The position numbers and the translations under genes are program-made. A model generated the notes under the pieces. It ran no database searches. It was not told the origin of the DNA and saw only the letters and a list, made by a program, of their open reading frames with translations. A stretch of 64,000 nt of DNA from Nonomuraea endophytica (GTDB taxonomy: Bacteria > Actinomycetota > Actinomycetes > Streptosporangiales > Streptosporangiaceae). The stretch is taken from contig NZ_JACHIN010000010.1 of the NCBI RefSeq assembly GCF_014203235.1, positions 350,416 through 414,415 on the forward strand, in the 5' to 3' direction. Positions 25,926 through 34,791 of this stretch are shown one piece after another. The number at the start of each line of letters is the position of its first letter. The first letter of the stretch is position 1.

Positions 25926-26834
25926 TCAGTCAGGCAGCGCCCGGGTCAGGGCTTGGGCGAAGCTCACCGCGTCCGCGACGACGACGAGGTCGGCCTCCCG
26001 GCAGAGCGCGGCGTGCCGGTCGGTGTTGACGGCGACGACCGTGCGGCTGGCCCGCATACCCGCCAGATGCTGCGCCGCCCCCGAGACCCCGAAACCGAGA
26101 TAGAGATCGGGGCCGACGCTCACCCCGGTCTGGCCGATCTGGCAGGACAGCGGCAGCCAGCCCGCGTCGACCACCGCCCGGGTGGCGCCCAGGCTCGCGC
26201 CCAGGCGCTCGGCCAGCCGCCGGAACACCTCCAGGTGGTCCGGGCGGCCGATCCCGCGGCCGACGCACACCACGGTGCGCGCAGCCGCGAGCGTGTCGGT
26301 TCCGGAAGAGGCCCCGCCAGCCGCGACCATCCGGGCCAGGCCGTCCGGTACGGCACGGTGGTCCACCTCGACCGTGGGCTGTCCATGAAACCCGGACCCG
26401 GGCGGCGGGGGTTTGGTGAGCACCACGGCCTGGCGGCGCCCGTCAAGATGGTGGACCAGGCGCGCGGACTCGTCGTTGACCATCTGGCCGGTCTCGATGT
26501 CGTCGCCGGCGACGCGCAGCGTCCGTACTCCGCAGACGATCGGCACGTCCCGGCGGATCGCCAGCCAGCCCGCGAGGTCGCGGGCGGACGGTGTGGAGGC
26601 GAGCACGATGAGCCCGTCTCGGGGCAGGGCCGCCGCGATGGCGGGCGCCGCCGCCAGCGCGTCAACGGAGTCAGCGAACCGCGGCAGGGCCAGCACCCGC
26701 CGTGCGGGCAGGCTCTGCGCGCCCTCGGCCGGGCCGAGCAGGACCACGTCAGCCGGCCGGTCGCGGGGCAGCATGCCGAGCAGGGCCGCGGCCTCCGGGA
26801 CGTCCCTTGCGACCACGGTCGCCTCGCCGGTCAT
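25926..26834 (-). CDS. etfA: electron transfer flavoprotein subunit alpha
   Basis: A 302-residue EtfA. The C-terminal FAD domain carries the family sequence CQIGQTGVSVGPDLYLGFGV and SGAAQHLAGM, with the AVNTDRHAALCREAD stretch that contacts the flavin. The N-terminal domain is shorter and more divergent than in housekeeping EtfA. Its ATG overlaps the EtfB stop (ATGA), so the subunits are made in equal amounts. ETF accepts electrons from a specific dehydrogenase and delivers them to the quinone pool. The divergence and the location beside an FAD amine oxidoreductase and peptidases suggest a dedicated ETF for one amino-acid or amine substrate rather than for beta-oxidation (inference). Confidence 0.88.
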   Translation of the reverse strand: MTGEATVVARDVPEAAALLGMLPRDRPADVVLLGPAEGAQSLPARRVLALPRFADSVDALAAAPAIAAALPRDGLIVLASTPSARDLAGWLAIRRDVPIVCGVRTLRVAGDDIETGQMVNDESARLVHHLDGRRQAVVLTKPPPPGSGFHGQPTVEVDHRAVPDGLARMVAAGGASSGTDTLAAARTVVCVGRGIGRPDHLEVFRRLAERLGASLGATRAVVDAGWLPLSCQIGQTGVSVGPDLYLGFGVSGAAQHLAGMRASRTVVAVNTDRHAALCREADLVVVADAVSFAQALTRALPD

Positions 26835-27622
26835 GACCTCCCACCCCAGGACTTCACGCCGGCCAGCAGCGCCACGACCTCGCCGACGCCGTCGTCTTCC
26901 GTCATCACGCGGGGCTCCCGCGGTGGCCGGGGAACCGGCTCGATGCGGACGATCCGCGCGGCGTGCGCCGGCGTGTCGAGCTGCGAGCGATCGCCGACCG
27001 CGAGCTGGGGAATCCGGGCCTTGCGGGCGCGGAGCAGGGAACGAATCGGGGGATAGCCGGGAACGATCCCCCCTTCGACCAGCGACACCACCGCCGGCAG
27101 GCGGGCCGTCCACGACTCAATGCCGTCCGGGCCGCTGCGCCGCAGGTCCAGTGAGCCGTCCGCCGCCGCCCGGCCGTCCCTGACCCGGGTGACCAGGGGC
27201 CAGCCGAGTGCCGTGGCCATCGCGGCCGGGACGATGCCCGACGCGCCGTCCGCGCTCTCATACCCGCAGACCAGCAGGTGCGCGCCGAGGTCCGCGGTGG
27301 CCTGCGCCAGAACGCGGGCGGTACGCCGCACGTCGGCTCCGTCGAGTGCGGGATCGGTGATCAGGAATGCCTCGTCGGCTCCGTGCGCGAGCGCCTCGGT
27401 CAGCGCCGCCGCGGCGTCGGGAGGTCCCATCGAGATGGCCACGACCCGCCCGACGAGTCCTTCCGTACGCAGCCGGAGCGCCCAGGCCGCCCCTACTTCG
27501 TTGACCGTGTCCAGGCGATGCGGTTGGTCGGCCGGGGTGGCGTACCTGGGTGCGGTCAGCCGTTGCGCTGACGGCACCCATTTGCAGGCGACCAGAGCGG
27601 TGCTCACGACGTTCTCTGCCAT
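26831..27622 (-). CDS. etfB: electron transfer flavoprotein subunit beta
   Basis: A 263-residue EtfB. It begins MAENVVSTALVACKWVP, matching the family opening strand; the DTVNEVGAAWALRL segment, MGPPDAAAALTEALAHGADEA and the nucleotide-binding region CGYESADGASGIVPAAMA follow. The open frame extends 25 residues further up, but ATG 27622 fits the family. It is first gene of the minus-strand transcript etfB-etfA-CocE-S9-S9-like and is divergent from the PucR-type regulator at 27730. The 107-base gap between them must hold both promoters. Confidence 0.88.
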   Translation of the reverse strand: MAENVVSTALVACKWVPSAQRLTAPRYATPADQPHRLDTVNEVGAAWALRLRTEGLVGRVVAISMGPPDAAAALTEALAHGADEAFLITDPALDGADVRRTARVLAQATADLGAHLLVCGYESADGASGIVPAAMATALGWPLVTRVRDGRAAADGSLDLRRSGPDGIESWTARLPAVVSLVEGGIVPGYPPIRSLLRARKARIPQLAVGDRSQLDTPAHAARIVRIEPVPRPPREPRVMTEDDGVGEVVALLAGVKSWGGRS

Positions 27623-27651
27623 AGCTGGACGGTAGGTCGGGCAGGGTCTCC

Positions 27652-27687
27652 AGAACGACCGTCGAACGTCTGGCCGGCGCTCGTTCT
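27652..27687. promoter_or_regulatory. candidate operator between etfB and the PucR-type regulator
   Basis: AGAACGA at 27652-27658 and TCGTTCT at 27681-27687 form a 7-bp inverted repeat with 22 bases between; a further GAACG lies in the middle at 27664-27668. The centre falls midway between the two divergent starts, where the regulator would be expected to bind. Confidence 0.35.
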
Positions 27688-27729
27688 CGCCCGACAATCG
27701 CAGGTCGGAGTGTGTGATCCAATGAGAGG

Positions 27730-28944
27730 GTGACGGATTCCCAGCTTCAGCAGCTCGTCGAGGCGCTGGGCAGCAAACTACGCCGTTCGGTGGCGATCGA
27801 CGACGCTCAGCTGCGGTTGCTGGCCTACAGCCCGCACTATGGCCCGGTCGACGAGCCTCGGCTCAGCTCCATCCTGGACCGGGTCGCGCCCGAGGCGGTG
27901 TTGCGCAGCGTGGAGCCGCTGATCACCGCGGCGACCGGCCCGATCAAGGTGGCGGCCGACCCCGAGCTGAAGATGCTGCCGCGCTTGGCCGTGCCGATCC
28001 GCTGCCGCGGGTTTCTACTGGGCTTCCTGGTGTTGATCGACGCCGACGAGTCGCTGACCGAGGAGGAGGTCGGCCAGTGCGCGGCGACAGCGGATCTGGC
28101 CGCCTCGGTGCTCTTCCGCGACCGGCTCATCGACCAGATCGACCAGGCCCACCAGCGGGAACTGCTCCGCGACCTGTTTTCCGCCGAGCCGGTGGTACGC
28201 AGCCAGGCCGCGGCCAAGCTCGTCGAGACCGAGCTGCTGGTGACCGGGCAGGTCGTCGCGCTGGTGATCCGGCTCGCAGGCGCCGGCGTGCCCGGCGACA
28301 GGGGCCAGGTCGCGGCCGACATGGCACTGCTGGAGACCAGGCGTCACCTGGCGGCGCGGCGAGCGGTGCACCTGGCCCGTCCCGACCACGGTGTGCTGCT
28401 GGTCTCGCGGAGCGCCATCCCGGCCGGCGCGGGGCAACTCGAGCTCGGCGAACTGCTGCGCCGCACGGCGGTACGGGAGGCCGACGTCGACCGGGTCTTC
28501 GTCGGAGTAGGGGGGCCGCGTGAGCTCACCGAGGCACTCGCCTCCTACGAGGAGGCCAGATTGGCAGCCAAGGTCGCCGACGTCGTGGGCACCGGCGGCC
28601 CGGTGGTGCGCTGGGCGGACCTGGGTGTCTACCGGACCCTCACGCGGCTGCCGCTCGACCGGGCCGCCGCCTCCGCGGTGCTCGACCCGGCGGTGACCCG
28701 CCTGTTCGAGAGCGACCGCAACGGGACGCTGGTGACCACGGCGGAGGCCTTTCTGGATCTGGCCTGCAGCCCGAAGCGGACCACCGGCGAGCTGAAGATC
28801 CACCGCGCCAGCCTGTACGGCCGGCTGGAGAAGATCGAGTCCATCACCGGCCTGCGCTTCAACGACGGCGGTGACCGGCTGGCCCTGCATCTGGGTCTCA
28901 AACTGGCCCGGCTGGCGGGGCTGCATCCCGACGAGGCGCCCTGA
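27730..28944 (+). CDS. PucR/CdaR-type helix-turn-helix regulator
   Basis: A 404-residue regulator. The N-terminal half is a GAF-like ligand domain (RLAVPIRCRGFLLGFLVLI), the centre is a GGDEF-like CdaR region, and the C-terminus has the PucR helix-turn-helix (FLDLACSPKRTTGELKIHRA, then SLYGRLEKIESITG). GTG 27730 is used, with GAGAGG upstream. PucR-type proteins sense a metabolite and control adjacent catabolic genes (purines, amino acids, glycans). It is divergent from etfB and convergent with the FAD oxidoreductase, so it is the natural local regulator of the peptide/amino-acid locus. Confidence 0.85.
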   Translation: MTDSQLQQLVEALGSKLRRSVAIDDAQLRLLAYSPHYGPVDEPRLSSILDRVAPEAVLRSVEPLITAATGPIKVAADPELKMLPRLAVPIRCRGFLLGFLVLIDADESLTEEEVGQCAATADLAASVLFRDRLIDQIDQAHQRELLRDLFSAEPVVRSQAAAKLVETELLVTGQVVALVIRLAGAGVPGDRGQVAADMALLETRRHLAARRAVHLARPDHGVLLVSRSAIPAGAGQLELGELLRRTAVREADVDRVFVGVGGPRELTEALASYEEARLAAKVADVVGTGGPVVRWADLGVYRTLTRLPLDRAAASAVLDPAVTRLFESDRNGTLVTTAEAFLDLACSPKRTTGELKIHRASLYGRLEKIESITGLRFNDGGDRLALHLGLKLARLAGLHPDEAP

Positions 28945-28965
28945 GCGCGGACGGCGCGGCGGTGC

Positions 28966-30120
28966 TCAGCCCATGATCCTGGTCTCGCCGTAGCCGGAGT
29001 CGAGGCGCCGGCCGCGCTCGAACCGGCCCGGGCGGAACTGGTCCAGCCTGTCGTCCACCGGATCATCGGCCAGCAGGGCGGCCACGTGTGCGCCGAGGGC
29101 CGGGGCGAGCTTGAAGCCGTGGCCGCTGGTGCCGGCGTCGACGTACACGTGCTCACTGATCTGCCCGATGACCGGTTGCCAGTCCGGGCTGACGTCGTAG
29201 AGGCTCGCCCACCCGCCGCGCGGCTCCGCGTCGGCCAGGGCGGGCACTCGCCGGATCAGGTCCGCCGCCAGGCCGGACACCTCGTGGCCGAAGACGTCCT
29301 CGGCGAAGTCGTCGGGATCGGCGTTCGCGGCGGACGCCAGCGAGGCGATCTGGAACTGCTCGGCGCCGTCCGGCTTGAAGTAATAGCCGCCCGGCAGGTC
29401 GGCGAAGCCGAAGGGGAACGGTGGCGCTCCTGCCCGGCGGAAGGACGCCACGGCGTGCCGTTCGACCGCCAGCGGGAGGTCCACACCGACCTGTCGGGCG
29501 AGCGGGCGCGTCCACGGACCCGCCGCCACCAGCAGCCGGCCGACCTCGGTCCGCGCGCCGTCCGCCGAAACGACCAGCACGCCGGCGGCGCGGTCCCGGA
29601 CGGTTGTGACGGCGGTGTTCAGCCGAAGGTCGGCGCCCTGTCGTACGGCGGCGGCCAGCAGGCCCTCCGTGGTGCTCGCCGGGTCGGCGTAGCCGCCGCC
29701 GGGCTCCCAGACCGCCACCGCGACCTCGTCGAGCTCGAAGCCGGGAAGCGCGGCGCTCAGCGCCTCGCCCTCAAGGACGTCCACGTCCACGCCGATCTCG
29801 CGCAGCCGCGGGCCGGCCGCCTTGACCTGGATCTCGTCGCCCGGCGGGTGCAGGTACATCAGGCCGGTACGGCACAGCCCCGATGAGCGGCCGGTCAGCT
29901 CGGTGAAGTCGGCGAGCATGGCCAGGCTGTCCCTGGCCACCTCCGCCAGGAAGAGGTTGGTGTAGTTGGCTCTGCAGACCGCGCTGGAGCGGCCGGTAGG
30001 GCCGCCGGCCGGGACCGACCGTTCGAACACCACGACCTGTGCGCCGCGCCGCGCGAGGTGGAAGGCCGCGCTCGCGCCGTGCACACCGGCTCCTACGATC
30101 CCGACGTCAAAACTCCGCAT
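28966..30120 (-). CDS. FAD-dependent amine oxidoreductase (DAO superfamily)
   Basis: A 384-residue flavoenzyme of the D-amino-acid oxidase / sarcosine oxidase superfamily. The N-terminal Rossmann motif GIVGAGVHG is followed by the acidic strand end VVVFERS; a second FAD segment (LLVAAGPWTRPLARQVG) and the C-terminal GTSGHGFKLAPALG motif complete the fold. ATG 30120 has GGAGGACGC before it. These enzymes oxidise the C-N bond of secondary or D-amino acids such as sarcosine, proline, pipecolate or N-methyl amino acids. No covalent-FAD cysteine motif near the C-terminus was evident. It is the last gene of the transporter operon. With an ETF encoded 1.3 kb away it may act as a dehydrogenase rather than an oxidase (inference). 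Confidence 0.85.
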   Translation of the reverse strand: MRSFDVGIVGAGVHGASAAFHLARRGAQVVVFERSVPAGGPTGRSSAVCRANYTNLFLAEVARDSLAMLADFTELTGRSSGLCRTGLMYLHPPGDEIQVKAAGPRLREIGVDVDVLEGEALSAALPGFELDEVAVAVWEPGGGYADPASTTEGLLAAAVRQGADLRLNTAVTTVRDRAAGVLVVSADGARTEVGRLLVAAGPWTRPLARQVGVDLPLAVERHAVASFRRAGAPPFPFGFADLPGGYYFKPDGAEQFQIASLASAANADPDDFAEDVFGHEVSGLAADLIRRVPALADAEPRGGWASLYDVSPDWQPVIGQISEHVYVDAGTSGHGFKLAPALGAHVAALLADDPVDDRLDQFRPGRFERGRRLDSGYGETRIMG

Positions 30121-30220
30121 GCGTCCTCCACACTCTCGACCGACCGGGCCACGATATGTGCTGATGTCCTGACTTTTGAGCCGACCAATGTCGGGATCTG
30201 GACGGGTGCCGGCGCGACAC

Positions 30221-31828
30221 TCAGGCTGGACGCGAGGCCGTGATCCAGCGCTCGACGCGGGCGCGAAGCACGGTCAGGGGGAGTGCGCCGGCCCCGAGCA
30301 CCACCTCGTGGAAGTCGCTGACGTCGAACCCGGAGCCAAGGCTGGTTTCGGCGTGCCGTCGCATCTCGGCGATGGCCAGGTGACCGGTCCGATAGGCCAG
30401 CGCCTGAGCGGGGATGTCGGTGGCGTAGCGAAGCGTCTCGGAGGCGATCTGCCCCTCCGACAGGATGGTGCCGGCGCGCAGGAGGTCCCGGCCCCGTTCC
30501 AGGCCCCACCGGCCGAGGTTCAGCGCGGTGTCGAGCACGAGGCGCTGGGCCGTCATCCGCTGCTGGTAGAGCGATCCGTAGGCGTCCCAGGGATCGGTGT
30601 ACATCCCCATTTCCCAGCACAGGTCCGAGGCGTACTCCGCCCATCCCTCGACATAGGCCGTGAGCTGCGCCTCTCGGCGTACCTCGGGAAGCGCGGTCTC
30701 GGCGGCCTGGCGGGTGACCTGCAGGTGGTGGCCCGGCATCAGCTCGTGATAGATCAGCGCGGCGGCGTTGACGATCGGCCGGTCGGCGAGCTGGGACCCG
30801 TTGTAGTGATAAACGCCCCGGGGGCGCTCCGCGGTCGGCTCTTCGTAGTAGCCGTAGGTCATGCTGGGCTCCAGCGCCGGGTCCAGCCGCTGGACGCAGG
30901 CGCGGAAGCGGTCCTCCAAGTCGGCCGCCGACCTCGCGTACAGGCGCCTGTCCCGGCGCAGCCGCGCGAGGTGGTCACCGTTCCCGCCCGGCAGGTCCAT
31001 CCCGGCCTGGAGGTCGTTCATGCGCTCCGTCAGCTTCTCGATCTCGGCCAGGCCCTGGTCGTACAGCGCCTCTGGCGTGGTGTCGAGAGTCGTCTCGATC
31101 CGCACGAACTCCCGGTAGGCCTCCTCGCCGCCCGCATATCGCACCCACCCGACCTCCCGGGGAGCGGCCTGGTGATAGTCCGCGTCGAAGAAGGCCAGCA
31201 GCCGGTCGAAGGCGGGCAGCAGCTCATCACGGAGCAGGCGCTCGGCTCCGTCGTCGAGCCTGCCCCGGTCGGCGGCGCCCAAGGCCGCCGACCGCCCAGG
31301 ACCCGGCCGCAACGCCGCCGGACCGCCGTCACGCAGGGCCGTCAGCATGCCCACGGTCCCCGCGAGCGCTGGGCGGGCGACGCGGATTCCGCGCGCCGTC
31401 TGTCCGGCCACCTTGACTGCGGCCGACGAGACCAGACGGGCGTAGGAGGACAGCAACGTGAGATAGCGCTCGACGTCCCCGGCGGTCCCGAACGGATGCC
31501 GGCGGAACACCATCTCCTCGTAGAGGGCGAACTCGCATCGGTAGGGAGTCACCGGGTGGACCAGCCAGTAGTGCCGTTCTGCGGCGATCTCCCGTTCCGC
31601 CTCCGCGCGCAGGAATCCGGCGGTGTCGGGATCGGCGCCCTCTGCCGAGAGCGCGTCCAGGTGGGCGAGCAGGTCGCGGGCGTGCCCGGCTCGTGCGCCG
31701 GCCTCGCCGGGTCCCAGGTCCGGGAGCCGCTCGACGGGGAGTCCTCTGCGGAGCCGTACGAGCGGATCGCGGTCCAGGACGAAGGCCCAGTGCCGATCGG
31801 CGAGGTTGCTGAGTTCGGTGGCGGACAT
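30221..31828 (-). CDS. DUF885 family protein (metallopeptidase-like)
   Basis: A 535-residue DUF885 protein. It is largely helical and contains the family signature HELMPGHH at residues 361-368, which has the HExxxHH arrangement thought to bind zinc; the upstream segment GVYHYNGSQLADRPIVN and the downstream EGWAEYASDLCWEMG (a possible third ligand region) also match. Known members are proposed carboxypeptidase-like or dipeptidase-like hydrolases, but few have been tested. No signal peptide, so it would act on imported peptides. It lies between the transporter ATPase (27 bases upstream) and the flavoenzyme, in one operon. Start ATG 31828 precedes MSATELSNLADRH. Confidence 0.85.
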   Translation of the reverse strand: MSATELSNLADRHWAFVLDRDPLVRLRRGLPVERLPDLGPGEAGARAGHARDLLAHLDALSAEGADPDTAGFLRAEAEREIAAERHYWLVHPVTPYRCEFALYEEMVFRRHPFGTAGDVERYLTLLSSYARLVSSAAVKVAGQTARGIRVARPALAGTVGMLTALRDGGPAALRPGPGRSAALGAADRGRLDDGAERLLRDELLPAFDRLLAFFDADYHQAAPREVGWVRYAGGEEAYREFVRIETTLDTTPEALYDQGLAEIEKLTERMNDLQAGMDLPGGNGDHLARLRRDRRLYARSAADLEDRFRACVQRLDPALEPSMTYGYYEEPTAERPRGVYHYNGSQLADRPIVNAAALIYHELMPGHHLQVTRQAAETALPEVRREAQLTAYVEGWAEYASDLCWEMGMYTDPWDAYGSLYQQRMTAQRLVLDTALNLGRWGLERGRDLLRAGTILSEGQIASETLRYATDIPAQALAYRTGHLAIAEMRRHAETSLGSGFDVSDFHEVVLGAGALPLTVLRARVERWITASRPA

Positions 31829-31855
31829 GATCGGAGTCTCACCTCAGGATTCGTG

Positions 31856-32842
31856 TTATGCCGCGAAATGACAGGCGGTCTGGTGGGGACGCAGCCGGGC
31901 GTCCGTCCGTGGGTCGTGGGTCGTGCAGATGGTCCGGTCCGGCACGGCGAGCGGGCCGACGGGGCACTGTGGGTGAAAGCGGCAGCCGGGGAGTGGCACG
32001 TGCGGGTCGGGCGGCTCGCCCGGGAGCTTGCCCGGGGAATTCGCGCCATCCGGATCGGGCGCCCCCGGGGATACCGATCCGTTCAGCCGGGGCACCGCGC
32101 CGAGCAGCGCCTTGGTGTAGGGATGCCGCGGATCGCCGATCAGCCGCTCGGTGGGCGCCGTTTCCACGATCTGGCCCGCGTACATGACCGCGACACTGTC
32201 CGCCAAGTGACGGACCGCGGCCAGGTTGTGGCCGATGACCAGCATCGTCAGGCCGAGCGTCCCGCGCAGGTCCCGGAGCAGGTTGATGATCGCGGACTGC
32301 ACCGAGGCGTCCAGCGCCGAGGTGACCTCGTCCAGGATGAGCACCTCGGGCCGGGAGGCCAGCGCCCGGGCCAACGCCACTCGCTGACGTTGCCCGCCGG
32401 ACAGGGTCCCGGGCCGGACGGCGGCGAGCGCGTGATCCAGGCCGACCAGCTCAAGCAGTTCACCGGCCGACTGGGCGGCCAGGGTCGCGGGGCGCAGGAG
32501 GGCGGCCTGCCGCGCCTCGTCGAGGGTGCGGCCGATCGTCAGCTGCGGATCGAGCGCGCTGTAGGAATCCTGCAGCACCATCTGAATCCCCAGCCCGGGC
32601 CCGCTCCGCCGGCGACGGCGGCCGGGCGTGACATCCTGCCCGTCCAGCAGCACACGGCCGGAGGTGAGCGGTGCCAGCCCGACCACGGCCCTGCCCAGGG
32701 TGGACTTACCGGAGCCGGACTCCCCCACCAGGCCGACGACCGAACCCCGCGCCACGTGCAAGCTGACCCGGTCAAGGGCCGTGAAGGCACGGCGCCCGGC
32801 ATCGAGCCGGACGGTGATCTCACGCAACGTGAGGCTTCTCAT
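31856..32842 (-). CDS. oligopeptide ABC transporter ATP-binding protein (OppF/DppF type)
   Basis: A 328-residue ATPase. It has Walker A GESGSGKST, Q-loop region MVLQDSYSALDPQ (a D replaces the usual N/P spacing only slightly), signature LSGGQRQRVALARAL, Walker B VLILDEVTSALD and the C-terminal oligopeptide-transporter extension with HPYTKALLGAVP and a cysteine cluster (C-x5-C region) of the oligo_HPY domain. ATG 32842 overlaps the stop of the permease-ATPase fusion by four bases. It supplies one of the two nucleotide-binding sites; the fused ATPase supplies the other. Confidence 0.9.
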   Translation of the reverse strand: MRSLTLREITVRLDAGRRAFTALDRVSLHVARGSVVGLVGESGSGKSTLGRAVVGLAPLTSGRVLLDGQDVTPGRRRRRSGPGLGIQMVLQDSYSALDPQLTIGRTLDEARQAALLRPATLAAQSAGELLELVGLDHALAAVRPGTLSGGQRQRVALARALASRPEVLILDEVTSALDASVQSAIINLLRDLRGTLGLTMLVIGHNLAAVRHLADSVAVMYAGQIVETAPTERLIGDPRHPYTKALLGAVPRLNGSVSPGAPDPDGANSPGKLPGEPPDPHVPLPGCRFHPQCPVGPLAVPDRTICTTHDPRTDARLRPHQTACHFAA

Positions 32843-34788
32843 GGGGCTCCTGTCCGTGGATGCCAGCACGCGACCCGGTGCCCTCGGCCGAGCTCCTCCA
32901 TGGCGGGCGGCTCCGTGGCGCAACGTTCGCCGGCATGGCCGCAGCGGGAGACGAACGGGCAGCCCGGGAAGCGCTCGCCGGGGCCGGGCGGCCGGCCGGG
33001 GATGGTCGGCAGCCGCCGATCGCGCACGCCGGTCATGTCGAGGGCACAGGCGAGCAGCGCCCGGGTGTAGGGATGCGCGGGGCCCGAGCGCAGCACGTCG
33101 ACGGGCAGGTCCTCGACCACCAGGCCCGCGTACATGACGACCACCCGGTGACAGGTTTCCGCCACCACCGCGATGTCATGGCTGACCAGCACGATCGACG
33201 CTCCCGTCGTGGAGTTGACGTCCCGGAGCAGCGCGAGGACCTGGCGCTGGACGGTAACGTCCAGCGCGGTCGTCGGCTCGTCGGCGATGAGCAGCCTGGC
33301 CTCGCCCATCAGTCCCATGGCGATGACGGCACGCTGCTGCGTCCCGCCGGAGAGCTGATGCGGGAACTGCCGGGCGCGGCGCTCCGGAGCGGGCACCGCC
33401 GCCGCGCGCAGCCGGTCGACCGCCCGGGCCCCGGCCGCGCGGCGCGACATCCCGTGATGGACCACGGCGGTCTCGGCGAGCTGAGATCCGACCCGCAGCA
33501 CCGGGTTCATGGCCGTGCCCGGATTCTGGAACACCATCGCCGTGTGCCGCCCGAGCAGCGCCCGGGCCTGCCGCGGGCTCAGCCCGCGCGGGTCCTGACC
33601 GAGTACCTCCAGCCGGGTGGCGCGCACCACGCCCGGCTCCGGGACCAGCCCGGTCAGCGCCAGCCCGGTCAGCGTCTTGCCGCAGCCCGACTCGCCGACG
33701 ATGCCGAGGATCTCGCCCGGGGCCACGGTGAGATTCACGCCCCGGACCGGTGTCAGCACCCCCTCCGCGGCGGGGAACGACACCTGGAGGTTCTCCGCGC
33801 GCACGGTCGCCGAACCCCGGTCGCCGCCGGCCACCGACGGCTTCGACGCGAGGATGGGCGCGGGATCGTCCGGCCGGGCGGGCCGCCGGTCCGCCTGAGC
33901 GCCGATGGCGCCCTCGCCCAGCAATTGGAACGCCACCCCCGCGAACACGATCGCGACGCCGGGGCCGAGGGCCGCCGCCGGCGTGTCGTAGATCCGGGTC
34001 AGCCCTTCGTTGAGGAGCTGGCCCCAGTCGTAGTCCGGGGACCGTACCCCCATCCCCAGGAAGCTCAGCCCGGAGATGGCCATGAAGGCCATCCCGACCG
34101 CGATGGAGAGGTTCACGAGCAGCGGCTCAGCGATGTTGGGCAGGACGTGGCGGACCACCAGCCGCGGGCGGCTGACACCGAGCATCCGCGCCGAGGCCAC
34201 GTAGTCCGAGCGCGTCACCGACAGGGTGAGCGTCTGGGTGAGCCGGGCGAAGGAGGGCGCCATCGCCCCCGCGAACGCGATCACCGCACCGCCCGTGCCT
34301 CCGCCGGTCACCAAACCCAGAAAGATCATCAGCAACAGCGGGGGAAACGCCAGCAGCAACTCGATGAGCGCGGCCGTCGCGCGGGCCGCCCTGCGGCCGA
34401 GCATCGCCGGGAGCGAGCCGAGTGCGATCCCGGCGAGCGCCCCGACGGCGACCGACCCCACCGCGGTGAGTGCCGACAGCCTGGTCGCGACCAGCAGCCG
34501 GGCCAGGATGTCACGGCCGAGCGCGTCGGTGCCCAGCGGATGAGCCGAGGACGAGCCGAGCATGATGGCCTCGGTGTTCATCGCCCGAGCGGCCCCGCTC
34601 CAGAACACAGGCCCGGCCACCGACAGCACCAGCAGCGCCGTCACCATCACCAGGCCCGCCGCCCCGGTCGGAGTCTTGACCACGCCCCTGCGCCACCGGA
34701 TCCCGCCCTGGCCCCGGCCGCGCGGTTCCCCGACCGAGCCGCGCATAGGCCGCCACTCCCGTACGGCCTGCCAGATCGCTATCGCCAT
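32839..34788 (-). CDS. fused peptide ABC transporter permease (DppC) and ATPase (DppD)
   Basis: A 649-residue two-domain protein. Residues 1-300 are a DppC-like permease: an N-terminal membrane helix, then the BPD transport domain with DALGRDILARLL and the EAA-loop region YVASARMLGVSRPRLVVRHVLPN. After a 30-residue linker an OppD-like ATPase follows, with Walker A GESGCGKT, signature LSGGTQQRAVIAMGL, Walker B LLIADEPTTALD and the oligo_HPY tail. The frame is continuous, with no stop or spacer between modules, so this is a true gene fusion rather than a frameshift. Such fusions recur in actinomycete peptide importers. It is translationally coupled to the downstream ATPase and 3 bases from the upstream permease. 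Confidence 0.9.
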   Translation of the reverse strand: MAIAIWQAVREWRPMRGSVGEPRGRGQGGIRWRRGVVKTPTGAAGLVMVTALLVLSVAGPVFWSGAARAMNTEAIMLGSSSAHPLGTDALGRDILARLLVATRLSALTAVGSVAVGALAGIALGSLPAMLGRRAARATAALIELLLAFPPLLLMIFLGLVTGGGTGGAVIAFAGAMAPSFARLTQTLTLSVTRSDYVASARMLGVSRPRLVVRHVLPNIAEPLLVNLSIAVGMAFMAISGLSFLGMGVRSPDYDWGQLLNEGLTRIYDTPAAALGPGVAIVFAGVAFQLLGEGAIGAQADRRPARPDDPAPILASKPSVAGGDRGSATVRAENLQVSFPAAEGVLTPVRGVNLTVAPGEILGIVGESGCGKTLTGLALTGLVPEPGVVRATRLEVLGQDPRGLSPRQARALLGRHTAMVFQNPGTAMNPVLRVGSQLAETAVVHHGMSRRAAGARAVDRLRAAAVPAPERRARQFPHQLSGGTQQRAVIAMGLMGEARLLIADEPTTALDVTVQRQVLALLRDVNSTTGASIVLVSHDIAVVAETCHRVVVMYAGLVVEDLPVDVLRSGPAHPYTRALLACALDMTGVRDRRLPTIPGRPPGPGERFPGCPFVSRCGHAGERCATEPPAMEELGRGHRVACWHPRTGAP

Positions 34789-34791
34789 GGA

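Noticed and set aside
30176..33070. A 964-residue plus-strand open frame
   Set aside because: Antisense to the DUF885 and OppF genes, biased composition, no domain or ribosome binding site.
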